Shown: positions 30,993 to 39,832, counted from the stretch's first letter. The stretch: DNA of 53,982 bases from MGBC163016 sp910588905 (GCA_948616985.1 CAPGDO010000013.1:1-53982), one strand, 5' to 3'. The notes: a model not told the origin generated them from the letters alone. A program made the numbers and translations.

Positions 30993-32603
30993 CTAGATGC
31001 CGTTGATGTGGGCTGTGGACATGACGGCCTGTTCGGCTTTCCAGTCCTGAGCGTAGCGGGCTACGTAATGACCTGTGGCGCGCGTGGTGAGCAGCGTGAG
31101 GAATGCGTCCAGGAAGCACCCTACGATATAGCAGATGAGGAAGACCGGGATCAGGGCCCCCATCAGGCTCAGCAGAGCAGCTGCATAGCTTGAGGACCCG
31201 TAGACGCTGATCTCGGCGATGGTCCCGATCAAAGGCAGCCCTATGATCACCATGAGGGCGCAGACGATGACGAAGACCACTGCGGTATAGATGAGGAGGG
31301 GGACGATGGTGGCACAGAGGAGCGCCCCCAGGTTCCTCCAGCAGGTGCGCCAGATCTGGGCGATATCGAAGGCCGCTCCCAGACGGTCAGCGATAGCCGT
31401 GCGCAGGACCGCGATGTACTGGAACAGGGCGATGACCAGATAGATGGCTACGCCGCAGATGGCTCCCACGATGGGCACTGCTCCCAGCAGCGCACTGCAG
31501 AGACCTCCGACGATGCTCAAGAGCAGGCCGATGATGAAGGCGAAGAAGCCATTGACGAACATGCGGTTCCCGAAGATGCGATCCGGCATGGGGGCCACCT
31601 TGCCCAAGAACAGCTCCCGGGACCAACGCATGGCATAGCCGTTGACGTAGAAGTTGAGGATGGGAACGCAGCCTACCAAGCCCAAGAGCAGCACCTTGCC
31701 GAACCAGCCCTTGGTCTGCATGATGTCTCCCCAGGCGGCAGCCAGGCAACCCTTCTGGTATTGGGCTTCGGGCCCGGAATGCATGGGGGACGGGTGCACC
31801 CGTGCCGGGTTGGGCGGGATGATGGGTTGCTCTGGGACAGGGGCGCCCTGGGGGGCGGCTTCAGGGGCAGCTTGAGCCGGGCCCGCTGCAGAGGCGGCAG
31901 ACGACGCAGGGTTTGAGGCGGCTTCAGGTTGGGGTGCAGTCGGGGGCTGGGGTACGGCCGCGGGCTCGGGGGTTGCTGCCGCGGGTGATGCAGGGGCAGC
32001 GGTAGCAGCTGCTGCTGGGGTGGGGGCGGCAGCCTCGGGCTGAGCCTCCGGTACCGGTTGGGCTTCTATTGCCGGTTCTGGCTGGGCTGTGGGTTGCTGC
32101 AGCTCCGCGGGTGCTTCCGTGGCCGCTTCGGGAGCCTGAGCCGTCTGGGCTGATACGGGCTCCCACTGAGGAGTGGGGTTCAGCAGAGGATCTGTTCCTT
32201 GGGGATCGGGGTTCGGCAGGAGGTCTATCTCTTCCTCAGAGAAGACGACAGCCGAAGAGGGCTCTACCGTGGTGAGCACCGGTTCACCATCCTCATCGGA
32301 AGTGGATTCCAGCCGGATGGACCCAGCCGATATAGCAGAGAGGAGCGCATCGGTCTCCGGGTCATCGATGACGACCTCAGGGTCTGTGCTCTCGTTGATG
32401 GCCAGGATGAGCTCATCTTCTTGGCTATCCGTGGAGGGCTCTGCTGACGGTTCGCTCGCAAGGGCTTCTCTTGCCGACAGGGGGTCCGGGGCAGGAGAAG
32501 AGGCAACCTCATGAGCCTCATCCGTTGGGAATAGGGATTTCCCGCAGTCTGCGCAGAAGGGCGCGCCTGGGGTGTTCTCGCGGCCGCACTTTGGGCACTT
32601 CAT
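30993..32603 (-). CDS. Zinc-ribbon, Pro/Ala/Gln-rich DUF4013-like membrane protein
   Basis: The 536-residue protein starts at ATG 32603 with GGAG upstream. Domains: a zinc ribbon at the extreme N-terminus (C3, C6, C17, C20), an acidic linker, a long low-complexity region rich in Pro, Ala, Gln and Glu (about 120-280), then a membrane domain with several helices (GKVLLLGLVGCVPILNFYVNG, FINGFFAF-type NGFFAFIIGLLLSIVGG) as in DUF4013 proteins. Exact function unknown; such proteins may be membrane scaffolds or sensors. Architecture echoes the DUF4190-like protein at 4240-5394. It lies between tRNA-Arg and the phosphohexomutase gene. Confidence 0.8.
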   Translation of the reverse strand: MKCPKCGRENTPGAPFCADCGKSLFPTDEAHEVASSPAPDPLSAREALASEPSAEPSTDSQEDELILAINESTDPEVVIDDPETDALLSAISAGSIRLESTSDEDGEPVLTTVEPSSAVVFSEEEIDLLPNPDPQGTDPLLNPTPQWEPVSAQTAQAPEAATEAPAELQQPTAQPEPAIEAQPVPEAQPEAAAPTPAAAATAAPASPAAATPEPAAVPQPPTAPQPEAASNPASSAASAAGPAQAAPEAAPQGAPVPEQPIIPPNPARVHPSPMHSGPEAQYQKGCLAAAWGDIMQTKGWFGKVLLLGLVGCVPILNFYVNGYAMRWSRELFLGKVAPMPDRIFGNRMFVNGFFAFIIGLLLSIVGGLCSALLGAVPIVGAICGVAIYLVIALFQYIAVLRTAIADRLGAAFDIAQIWRTCWRNLGALLCATIVPLLIYTAVVFVIVCALMVIIGLPLIGTIAEISVYGSSSYAAALLSLMGALIPVFLICYIVGCFLDAFLTLLTTRATGHYVARYAQDWKAEQAVMSTAHINGI

Positions 32604-32661
32604 GCCACCAACTCCTCTATAGCGTATCAATCGATAAAGTATAGCAGGCCTGGCTTTGGGC

Positions 32662-34197
32662 CTACGCCAGCAAGAAGCCCTCCGCCCAATCCAAGAGAGC
32701 CTCTACGATCTCATCCGTTGGGGCTTCTGCGTAGATGCGCACCAGGGGTTCCGTACCTGATTTGCGCATCATCACCCAGGAGCCGTCTTCCAAGATGAGC
32801 TTCAGGCCATCCCGCTGGTCCGTTCGAGCGATGGCTTTGCCGAGGACCTCTTCGGGCACCCGCTGTCCTGTAAGGGCAACGTCCGCCTTCGCTTCCTGAG
32901 CAGGGTCAAGGCGCAAGCCTCGACGCGTGAAGGCGAAGCGACCGAAGCGGTCATTCGCGTCTTCCACCAGCTGACCCAGGTCTTTGCCCTCTTTCGCCAT
33001 CATCTCGGTGAGCAGCAGGGCCATGAGCAGGCCATCGCGCTCCTTCACGTGACCGGGCAGCCCGATACCACCGGACTCTTCGCCGCCTACCAGCACACCG
33101 CCCTTCTCCATCTCAGCGTAGATCCATTTGAAGCCCACCGGGGTGGTGACGAATTCCAGTCCCAGGGCTTCGCAGGCGTTCGCCAGCTGCTGAGAAGCGG
33201 TGACCGTGGAAACGACGCGACCGCGGCCGCCACGGTTGGCGAGATTCTGGGTGACCAGGGTGATGATGCGGTGCGGGTTCACGAAATTGCCCTGGGAATC
33301 TCCCGCGCTGATGCGGTCAGCGTCTCCGTCGTTGGTGAACAGCGCATCGTAGCCCAGCTCGGCCACCTTCGCCAGGCCTTCGTCTACCCAGGGCTGGATG
33401 GGCTCGGGATGGAGTCCTGCGAAGGTGGGATCTTCGGCGTTGTGGATCTCTTCCACCGTGACGCCCATCTCGCGCAGCAGGTCCGCCAGGTAGTGGCGCC
33501 CGGCGCCAAAGAGCGGATCGATCACCACGCGCAGGCTCGCATCGCGGATGGCATCGACATCCACCTGCTGGCGCAGGGAATCAAGATAGGGCGGCATGAG
33601 GTCGCGCACCTGCACGGGCTTCGTTTCTGCAGGTATCTCACTGACCAGGTCAGCCAGGCTGTCACCTTTGCTCAAGGCCTCTTGGATGCTGTCCACGGAG
33701 AGCTGGGCCAGCAGGGCGATAGCGGGGTCATCGAAGCCGTGGGCATCGGTGTTCGCGATGGCCTCTTCCACGATGTCCGTGAAGTCCTTCGGGCTGGCAC
33801 CACCATCTGCCATGCGCAGCTTCACGCCGAGGTACTCAGCTGGGTTATGGCTGCTGGTGAGCATGATGCCGCCTACGGCTTGAGGATCATGGGCTACCGA
33901 CCAGCAGAGGGTGGGCGTGGGGCAGTGATCCTTCGTCAGGATCACACGGAACCCGTGCTCCGCGGCTACTTGGGCTGCAAGAGCGGCGTAGGCATGGGCA
34001 TCTTGGCGACAATCATGGCCTACATAGAGGGTTCCGGGTTCTTCAGGAGTAGCCCCTGCCTCGATGGATGCAGCCTTGAAGACGCGGGCGGCGGCATCGG
34101 CTACCTTCACGACATTGGTGCAGGTGAAGTCGTCTCCGATGATGGCGCGCCAGCCATCGGTTCCGAAATGGATGGAGGAGGCAGTAGCGTTTGTCAT
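32662..34197 (-). CDS. Phosphoglucomutase/phosphomannomutase family protein
   Basis: The 511-residue alpha-D-phosphohexomutase interconverts hexose 1- and 6-phosphates. Motifs: FGTDGWRAIIG, the phosphoserine loop TSSHNPAEYLG near 113, the metal loop NDGDADRIS, the sugar loop GGEESGGIG and the C-terminal phosphate loop RKSGTEPLVRIY. ATG 34197 is chosen because a TATAAT box overlaps the earlier in-frame ATGs (34227-34230), which would put them upstream of transcription start. Whether it acts on glucose, mannose or glucosamine phosphates cannot be decided here. It is transcribed from its own promoter just after the ytxH-type gene's terminator. Confidence 0.95.
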   Translation of the reverse strand: MTNATASSIHFGTDGWRAIIGDDFTCTNVVKVADAAARVFKAASIEAGATPEEPGTLYVGHDCRQDAHAYAALAAQVAAEHGFRVILTKDHCPTPTLCWSVAHDPQAVGGIMLTSSHNPAEYLGVKLRMADGGASPKDFTDIVEEAIANTDAHGFDDPAIALLAQLSVDSIQEALSKGDSLADLVSEIPAETKPVQVRDLMPPYLDSLRQQVDVDAIRDASLRVVIDPLFGAGRHYLADLLREMGVTVEEIHNAEDPTFAGLHPEPIQPWVDEGLAKVAELGYDALFTNDGDADRISAGDSQGNFVNPHRIITLVTQNLANRGGRGRVVSTVTASQQLANACEALGLEFVTTPVGFKWIYAEMEKGGVLVGGEESGGIGLPGHVKERDGLLMALLLTEMMAKEGKDLGQLVEDANDRFGRFAFTRRGLRLDPAQEAKADVALTGQRVPEEVLGKAIARTDQRDGLKLILEDGSWVMMRKSGTEPLVRIYAEAPTDEIVEALLDWAEGFLLA

Positions 34198-34228
34198 GTT
34201 CAGCCCTTCGATCGATGGAGTTTCCATC

Positions 34229-34234
34229 ATTATA
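34229..34234 (-). promoter_or_regulatory. -10 box of the phosphohexomutase gene
   Basis: TATAAT on the minus strand, 32 bp before the ATG; the upstream T-tract of the neighbouring terminator occupies the -35 zone. Confidence 0.5.
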
Positions 34235-34249
34235 CGGTGCTTATCCTAT

Positions 34250-34281
34250 AAAAAAGAGGAGCGCGGGTGACCACGCTCCTC
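34250..34281 (-). terminator. Rho-independent terminator of the ytxH-type gene
   Basis: GAGGAGCG / CGCTCCTC stem (with GGT/ACC inside the loop region) followed by six T on the minus strand. A textbook terminator. Confidence 0.9.
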
Positions 34282-34306
34282 CCGATGGACCATACTGGCG
34301 AAGATG

Positions 34307-34756
34307 CTATTTGGCCCCTGCGTCCTTTGCGGCCTTCTCAGCTTCCTTTGCAGCCTTGTCAGCGGTCTTGTCAACGCTTTCAGCGGCATGGTTGACAACG
34401 TCCTTCGCCTGATCCGCTGCTGACTGAGCGTTGTCCTTCACCTGCTGGGCGATACGCTCCCGAGCGGCTTCGATCTTCTCGCGCAGCTCATCGTTCTTGT
34501 CCATGGCCTCAGAAGCGCCCTTGGTGGCTGCGTCCTTTACGTTCTCGACCACTTCCTGGCCCTTCTCGGTTGCCTGCTTGAAGCTATTCTGAATGGCGTC
34601 AGCCGCCTGTTCGCCAAGCTCTTGCGCATTGTTCATCGCATTGCTGGCTTGATCGGCCACCATGTTGCGTGTCTCTTCACCGGAACGCGGTGCCAACAAA
34701 AGAGCACCCACTGCACCGATCGCGCCACCAAGTATGAAGCTTATGATCCTACCCAT
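34307..34756 (-). CDS. YtxH-domain membrane protein
   Basis: The 149-residue protein opens with a Gly-rich membrane helix (FILGGAIGAVGALLLAPRSGEETR), diagnostic of YtxH/general-stress proteins. The rest is a long, highly charged helix (Ala/Glu/Lys/Gln-rich, with repeated DAAxKGA-, EKGQEVVEN-like stretches) likely forming a coiled coil. Such proteins are often induced in general stress; their function is unknown. It is transcribed alone with a -10 TATAAT at 34815-34820 and a terminator at 34250. Confidence 0.9.
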   Translation of the reverse strand: MGRIISFILGGAIGAVGALLLAPRSGEETRNMVADQASNAMNNAQELGEQAADAIQNSFKQATEKGQEVVENVKDAATKGASEAMDKNDELREKIEAARERIAQQVKDNAQSAADQAKDVVNHAAESVDKTADKAAKEAEKAAKDAGAK

Positions 34757-34814
34757 TGTTGCCTCCTAGGTCCGTTTGGGCCTCATCATCGGGCCCCTCA
34801 GCAATGTGCCGCCC

Positions 34815-34820
34815 ATTATA
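34815..34820 (-). promoter_or_regulatory. -10 box of the ytxH-type gene
   Basis: TATAAT on the minus strand, 59 bp before the ATG. No convincing -35 hexamer at standard spacing. Confidence 0.4.
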
Positions 34821-34951
34821 TCGACGCCGGTAGCGACGATGGGTAAGACGTGCGGCGCGGGCGATAGCCGAAACCGAAATGATGAAAACCTGACATACAA
34901 TATAGATGATAACCCATCGGGAAGAGTGTGCTATCATAGCCAACGCACTTT

Positions 34952-35028
34952 CGGGTTGTGGCTCAGTTTGGTAGAGCGCTGCGTTCGGGACGCAGAGGCC
35001 GCAGGTTCAAATCCTGTCAACCCGACCA
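34952..35028 (+). tRNA. tRNA-Pro (anticodon CGG)
   Basis: A complete 77-nt cloverleaf: acceptor CGGGTTG / CAACCCG, anticodon stem CTGCG / CGCAG with loop TTCGGGA (CGG at 34986-34988), T-arm GGTTCAAATCC, and an encoded CCA. Reads CCG codons. Its 3' end (17 bp) is repeated at 35478-35494. Confidence 0.97.
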
Positions 35029-35030
35029 GA
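35014..35030 (+). repeat. 17-bp direct repeat, copy in the 3' end of tRNA-Pro
   Basis: CTGTCAACCCGACCAGA: the last bases of the tRNA T-stem, acceptor and CCA, plus GA. The identical sequence is found at 35478-35494. tRNA 3' ends are common integration sites for mobile elements. Confidence 0.85.
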
Positions 35031-35037
35031 GATCAAC

Positions 35038-35061
35038 GAAGAGAACCTACGGGTTCTCTTC
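35038..35061 (+). terminator. Terminator after tRNA-Pro
   Basis: GAAGAGAACC / GGTTCTCTTC, 10 bp with the very stable TACG tetraloop, followed by TTGTTCTTG. Located 9 bp after the tRNA. Confidence 0.8.
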
Positions 35062-35165
35062 TTGTTCTTGCAGGCGGTGTTGACAGCCTGCGGAAGCAGG
35101 CCGGAGCGAAGCGACGGGGATTTGGACCTGAGCAGGCTCGCTGGCATGCGATCCGCGCATGCCAG

Positions 35166-35456
35166 CCGCGAGAGTCAAGGCCGAAGAGCGAAGCGGCTCG
35201 GGTGCCAAGCGAGCGATTCGGGGTGTATGCTCTTGCACACCGCGAACCGCGAGAGTCAAGGCCGAAGAGCGAAGCGGCTCGGGTGCCAAGCGAGCGATTC
35301 GNNNNNNNNNNNNNNNNNNNNNNNNNNNNNNNNNNNNNNNNNNNNNNNNNNNNNNNNNNNNNNNNNNNNNNNNNNNNNNNNNNNNNNNNNNNNNNNNNNN
35401 NGGTGTATGCTCTTGCACACCGCGAACCGCGAGAGTCAAGGCCGAAGAGCGAAGCG
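35166..35456 (+). repeat. 81-bp tandem repeat, interrupted by an assembly gap
   Basis: A unit of 81 bp (key blocks GAGAGTCAAGGCCGAAGAGC, GGCTCGGGTGCC, GCGAGCGATTCG, GTGTATGCTCTTGCACACC) appears as a partial copy from 35166, a full copy at 35222-35302 and another partial copy from 35402. The gap (N) lies exactly within the array, so the copy number is unknown. The repeat lies in no supported gene although it is a multiple of 3; frames through it include tRNA sequence. GTG..CAC type inverted arms (GTGTATGCTCTTGCACAC) occur in each unit. Confidence 0.9.
35302..35401. other. Assembly gap (100 N)
   Basis: One hundred N inside the tandem repeat, a standard placeholder for unknown size. True length and number of units cannot be derived from this sequence. 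Confidence 0.99.
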
Positions 35457-35477
35457 TGCCTTGACGCGAGCGAACTT

Positions 35478-35494
35478 CTGTCAACCCGACCAGA
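35478..35494 (+). repeat. 17-bp direct repeat, second copy of the tRNA-Pro 3' end
   Basis: Identical to 35014-35030 and placed immediately after the tandem array. The 447-bp segment between the copies (including the N) is thus flanked like an integrated element or a partial tRNA duplication. Confidence 0.85.
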
Positions 35495-35520
35495 AGACCG
35501 CAGATCCACCTGCTGCGTCG

Positions 35521-35608
35521 ATCGTCGGGTACAACGCTGGGCGGACCACGGTCCGCTCCTACGACAGAAAATGCAGCACGATCCGTAGGGGTCGATCATG
35601 ATCGACCC
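35521..35608 (-). repeat. Intergenic palindrome element, copy near tRNA-Pro
   Basis: On the minus strand: a perfect 20-bp palindrome GGGTCGATCATGATCGACCC (35589-35608), CTACG...CGTAG arms, then a GCGGACC/GGTCCGC hairpin (35541-35556) and GTTGTACCC. The same modules in the same order form the element at 49348-49460, on the plus strand. Confidence 0.7.
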
Positions 35609-35622
35609 GACCAGGAAACTGC

Positions 35623-37206
35623 CTATGATCGGCTTTCGTGCACTTGGGCGGTGTTGCGCATCTGCTGGTTGACCACTTCCCGGCCGATCTCTCTTCCGCG
35701 GTCAGCCTGCTGCTCCCAGGTGCTCTCAGGCTCCTCGCCCTGGGCTGATCCATCCGGCTCGGCCTTCGCATTCGCCCGAGAGAGCTTCCGCTGGCGCCTG
35801 CGCTTCCAGTCCTTGATGTCAGCCTGAAGGGCCTCCTGGGAGAATGGCCGGTCAAAGGCTGCTCGCTGCCAGAAGAGCCAGGCGAACAGGATGATGCAAG
35901 CCACGCCCACTTCCCAAGTGCCTTGGAACAGGAACTCGCAACCGCCGATGAGGACGAGGGCACCTAGGGTGAGCGCCCAGGCTGTGCGGAAGCGCAGGAT
36001 CAATCCAATGGCGCAGATCATGAGCACCACCGAAGAGAGGATCAGCGGAATGCCCACCATGAGCGCGCTCATGTCGATCCATGAGGTGAGCATGGTGTAA
36101 GGGGTGAAGGCCTCAGGGAAGAACACGGCACCGATGTTGACAGCACCTACGAGAAAGACGAGCGTACCGGATATCCAAGCGATGTCCTTATGCTTCTGCA
36201 TCTCTGTGGCTGATTTCTTCGACTTGAAGAACCCTGCCTGGGAGAGCAGGACCGCGCCGATGCAGAAGGGGATCCAGAACATCACCCCTCGGTAGACCAG
36301 GGCGATGGCGGCCGCAGTGGCCACGCTGCAACCATAGGCGGTGAGGATGGCGGTGATCATGGCTTCCACCACGCCAACACCTTGGGGGGTAGGGCTCAGG
36401 ATGACGGAGATGGCACCCACTGCGAAGGCGGCTACCAGGGCCTCTACGTTCTCGAATCCGAAAGCGTAGCCGATGGCTACCAGGCAGGCCATATTCAGGA
36501 TGGCCGAGAACGAGGCATAGGCAACGGTGATGACCGACCCCTTGGGGTTCTTCGCCAGAAGGTCTGAGGTAGCCACGAACGAATGGGCCATGTTCCGGCC
36601 CCATCCGGGCTTGAGCGCCTTCTTGAGGAGCCCGAGCACCTTGTTGATGAGCTTCTCCAGCACCAGGAACACCCGGTAGAGGATGCGCGGCTTCAGATGT
36701 CCGATGAAGAACAGGCTGGAGAGCACCACGAGCACTGCCGCCAGGGCCAGACCACCCACCAGGAACACGGTATTCATGTGACCGGATATCCACATGGTGA
36801 TGAATCCGATGACCGATATGACGAAGACGGCAGCGAAGTAGCCGATCTGGGAGAGGATGGCCCCTCCCGTGGACTGGCCAGCATCGCAACCTTCGCGATG
36901 AGCGTCATCGATGATGAAGGCCACACCGGTAGCGCCGCTGAAGAGGCAGAACGTGTTGATGAACACCAGGGAGAAGATGAGCACCACGTTATGCCAGAAG
37001 CCCGTGGCGTGACCGACGGCATCGAAGGCGGCATCGTAGGAGGCGGCTTGGACGAAGTGGCGCCCCAGCATGAGCAGGATGGCTATCACCATGGGCACCA
37101 GTGCCCCGGTCATCATGGTATTGAAGAAGTCCGCCAAGTAATCAACGTTGGCGATGATGAAGCACACGGCGACTATGCCCAAGAGGAGCAATAGCGCTTT
37201 CTTCAA
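35623..37206 (-). CDS. LPG-synthase TM-region (UPF0104/AglD-like) membrane protein
   Basis: The 527-residue protein has about 12-14 membrane segments and matches the lysylphosphatidylglycerol-synthase TM region (flippase-like part of MprF, AglD family): the first helices MVIAILLMLGRHFVQA, FCLFSGATGVAFII, and the conserved LSPTPQGVGVVEAMITAIL block. There is no C-terminal aminoacyl-tRNA transferase domain, so it is probably a lipid flippase or glycolipid-linked protein rather than a full MprF. Starts at TTG 37206 with AAGGGG upstream. The C-terminal tail of about 75 residues is highly charged and cytoplasmic. -10 box TATAAT at 37249-37254. Confidence 0.85.
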   Translation of the reverse strand: MKKALLLLLGIVAVCFIIANVDYLADFFNTMMTGALVPMVIAILLMLGRHFVQAASYDAAFDAVGHATGFWHNVVLIFSLVFINTFCLFSGATGVAFIIDDAHREGCDAGQSTGGAILSQIGYFAAVFVISVIGFITMWISGHMNTVFLVGGLALAAVLVVLSSLFFIGHLKPRILYRVFLVLEKLINKVLGLLKKALKPGWGRNMAHSFVATSDLLAKNPKGSVITVAYASFSAILNMACLVAIGYAFGFENVEALVAAFAVGAISVILSPTPQGVGVVEAMITAILTAYGCSVATAAAIALVYRGVMFWIPFCIGAVLLSQAGFFKSKKSATEMQKHKDIAWISGTLVFLVGAVNIGAVFFPEAFTPYTMLTSWIDMSALMVGIPLILSSVVLMICAIGLILRFRTAWALTLGALVLIGGCEFLFQGTWEVGVACIILFAWLFWQRAAFDRPFSQEALQADIKDWKRRRQRKLSRANAKAEPDGSAQGEEPESTWEQQADRGREIGREVVNQQMRNTAQVHESRS

Positions 37207-37248
37207 AAGAGACCCCTTGCATCTCGGTGATATGGGTGACGCGCTTAC

Positions 37249-37254
37249 ATTATA
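37249..37254 (-). promoter_or_regulatory. -10 box of the LPG-synthase-type gene
   Basis: TATAAT on the minus strand, 42 bp before the TTG start; -35 region is CT-rich and unconvincing. Confidence 0.45.
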
Positions 37255-37299
37255 CGACGAAGGGGGAGGGGGAGTTCAGCGGCAGCGCACGAGCGGGGG

Positions 37300-39693
37300 T
37301 CAAGCCGCCTTCGCCTGGCTCGTCTTGTGAAGACGGTCGAAGGCGTTGAAGAGCAGCTGGAAGGCCACGACATCCACGATGCCTATGGCTGCGAAGGTGA
37401 TCCCCATCGCCTGGGTCAGGGGAGCTATGTTGAAGAGCGGAGCCGCCACGGTGCATCCCAGAACCAGGCCACCCAGCACCACAACGAGCAGCGCGGTGCG
37501 GATGGGGGTATAGGGGATGGAGAGCCGAATGACCAGCATGACTCCGATGAGGGCGGTGAGCAGCACGCAGAGGGTGGAGATCTGGGCATAGGAGAGGTCC
37601 AGCCAAAGATATCCCACCAGGCTCACCGCCAAGATGGAGACGATCACGCAGATGGCACCGGGGATGGAGCGCACGACGCAGTTCCTCAGGAAGTGCCCGC
37701 GAACGAGGTCATGGTTGGGCTCCAACGCCAGCACGAAGGAGGGGAGCCCGATGGTCATAGCGCTCACCAGCGTCATCTGGATGGGCATGAAGGGGTATTG
37801 CCAAGGGAGGAAGATGAACAGCACGGCCATCACGATGGAGAAGATGGTCTTCACCAGGAAGAGCGATGCCGAGCGCTGGAGATTGTTGATGGAGCGACGC
37901 CCTTCGGCCACCACCTTCGGCATGGAGGCGAAATCGTTGTTCACCAACACCAGCTGAGCTACATTGCGGGCGGCATCGGAGCCAGATGCCATGGCCACGC
38001 TGCAATCCGCCGCCTTGAGCGCCAGCACGTCGTTCACGCCATCTCCAGTCATGGCCACCGTGTGGCCTTCCTCTTGGAGCGCCAGCACGAAGGCCTTCTT
38101 CTGTTCAGGGCGGACGCGGCCGAAGACGCTGTAGCGGGCCACCGCTTCCTGGATGTCCTGTTCGGTGTTGAGTTGAGAGCAGTCGATGTACTGGTCCGCG
38201 TTCGGGATGCCCACCTTCTGGGCGATGCCGGAGACGGTGTGGGGGTCATCCCCTGAGATCACCTTGAGCGTAACTCCCTGTTCCTTGAAGTACTGGACGG
38301 TCTGAGAGGCAGTGGAGCGGATCTCGTCCTCGAGCAGGACGAAGCCCAGGGGAGTGATGGGACCCTGCGCGCGGCCCTCTTCGCTGAAAGAGGCTACCTG
38401 GGCCACCAGGAGCACCCGGGCATCTTCGGTGAGCCTTTCCAGCTGGGCTTGGAGGGCGGCCAGCTCTTCAGGAGCCTGGGCCAGCACGTACTGGGCGGCT
38501 CCCATGGCGAAGGCGGTGCCGTCTGGCAGCACCACGCCGGAGAGCTTCGTGTCAGAGGAGAAGGGGATGGAGCGCGCTCCTGCTCCCGGCTTGATGGGCT
38601 GGCCGCCTTGGGCTCCTTCGCCCGCTTCGAAATAGGTGCGGATGGCATTGGCTGTGTCGTTGGGGTCCTCATCGGCGAAGGCGATGGCTGCGATGGCTTC
38701 TCTGGCCAGCTCTGTTGGGCCATTTCCAATGCCCTGGATGTCGGCCACGCGCATGGCACCGGTGGTGATGGTGCCCGTCTTATCCAGGCAGAGCACGTCC
38801 ACCCGCGCAAGCGTCTCTATGCAGTAGAGCTGCTGAACCAGCACCTTGTGCCGGGAGAGCCGGATGACCGCCACGGCCAGCACCGTAGAGGTCAGCAGGA
38901 TGAGCCCTTCGGGGATCATGCCCACCAGGGCTGACGTGGTGCTGAGTATGGCGCTTTGCCAGTCGAGATGCTGCAGGAAGAACTGGCTGGAGAACAAGAG
39001 CGCACCCACCGGGAACAGCGCGATGCTCACATACTTCACGATGCCATTCACGGAGCGCATGATCTCAGAGTTGATGGCTTTGTGCCCCTTGGCCTCAGCG
39101 GAGATCTTGGCAGCGTAGTTATCTGCTCCCACATGGATGACCCGGGCGAACACGACACCGGAGTTCACGAAGGAGCCGCTCATGAGCTCGTCGCCTGGCG
39201 CTTTGGAAACCAGACGACTCTCGCCCGTGAGCAGGCTCTCGTTCACCTGGCACGCTCCCTCTACCACTTGAGCATCAGCGGGGATCTGGTCGCCGCGTGA
39301 GAGCCGGATGACATCACCCAGCACGATCTGGTCGACGGGGATCTCTGTCAAGGTGCCGCTGCGCACCGCTTGGACATGGGCGGCCACCACGATGGCTAGC
39401 TTGTCGGTGAGCTGCTTCGAGCGCAGTTCCTGCACGATGCCGATGAGCACGTTCACGAGGATGACTACCATGAAGAGCATGTTCTTGTAGGAGCCCGTGA
39501 AGAATACGAGGACAGCCAGCACCAGGTTCACGAAGTTGAAGAGCGTGCAGATGTTGTCCCGGGCTATCTCACGCAGAGAGCGCGTCTTCACGCTGGCATC
39601 TACGTTCGCTTTGCCTGCTTCAGCGAGCTCTGCTGCCTCTTCGGCAGTCAGGCCGGTGGGGAGGGAGAGGTCTGTTGGAATGGTCTCGGTCAT
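37300..39693 (-). CDS. P-type cation-transporting ATPase (CtpE-like)
   Basis: The 797-residue ATP-driven cation pump has the TGES loop (ESLLTGES), the PEGL helix break, the phosphorylation site CLDKTGTIT near 303, and the MTGDGVNDVLALKAADCSVAM hinge. The N-terminus lacks any heavy-metal-binding CxxC domain, so it is not a copper/zinc type. It is closest in layout to actinobacterial CtpE, implicated in calcium uptake; ion specificity is inference. ATG 39693 is chosen over GTG 39702. The C-terminal membrane segments after QRSASLFLVKTIF show the usual M5-M10 set. Downstream is the LPG-synthase-type gene with its own promoter. Confidence 0.9.
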   Translation of the reverse strand: MTETIPTDLSLPTGLTAEEAAELAEAGKANVDASVKTRSLREIARDNICTLFNFVNLVLAVLVFFTGSYKNMLFMVVILVNVLIGIVQELRSKQLTDKLAIVVAAHVQAVRSGTLTEIPVDQIVLGDVIRLSRGDQIPADAQVVEGACQVNESLLTGESRLVSKAPGDELMSGSFVNSGVVFARVIHVGADNYAAKISAEAKGHKAINSEIMRSVNGIVKYVSIALFPVGALLFSSQFFLQHLDWQSAILSTTSALVGMIPEGLILLTSTVLAVAVIRLSRHKVLVQQLYCIETLARVDVLCLDKTGTITTGAMRVADIQGIGNGPTELAREAIAAIAFADEDPNDTANAIRTYFEAGEGAQGGQPIKPGAGARSIPFSSDTKLSGVVLPDGTAFAMGAAQYVLAQAPEELAALQAQLERLTEDARVLLVAQVASFSEEGRAQGPITPLGFVLLEDEIRSTASQTVQYFKEQGVTLKVISGDDPHTVSGIAQKVGIPNADQYIDCSQLNTEQDIQEAVARYSVFGRVRPEQKKAFVLALQEEGHTVAMTGDGVNDVLALKAADCSVAMASGSDAARNVAQLVLVNNDFASMPKVVAEGRRSINNLQRSASLFLVKTIFSIVMAVLFIFLPWQYPFMPIQMTLVSAMTIGLPSFVLALEPNHDLVRGHFLRNCVVRSIPGAICVIVSILAVSLVGYLWLDLSYAQISTLCVLLTALIGVMLVIRLSIPYTPIRTALLVVVLGGLVLGCTVAAPLFNIAPLTQAMGITFAAIGIVDVVAFQLLFNAFDRLHKTSQAKAA

Positions 39694-39824
39694 GGGAATC
39701 ACAGTAGCATAACGAGCTTTTCCTAAGATTACAGAGTTGTAAGGGTAAGGCGAAGGACGCTTTATGGATGTACGAGCCGTGAAAAAAGTTAAACATGTCT
39801 ACCATTTTTGGAAAAGTTAGTGTT

Positions 39825-39832
39825 AGTATACT
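39825..39832. promoter_or_regulatory. Dyad over the feoA -10 region
   Basis: AGTATACT is an 8-bp palindrome containing the likely -10 (TATACT, 39827-39832), with looser outward symmetry (GTTAGT...AGTTAC) over 26 bp. Placed as expected for a DtxR-family iron repressor site, but it does not match the IdeR consensus. Confidence 0.35.

Noticed and set aside
35166..35456. Tandem array as a CRISPR array
   Set aside because: The whole 81-bp unit is repeated without unique spacers and no cas gene is in the window.
34776..35588. Open frames of 100-270 codons through the tRNA-Pro and tandem repeat
   Set aside because: They run through the tRNA, its terminator and the N gap, which translate to X; no ribosome binding site; equal-length frames exist on both strands.
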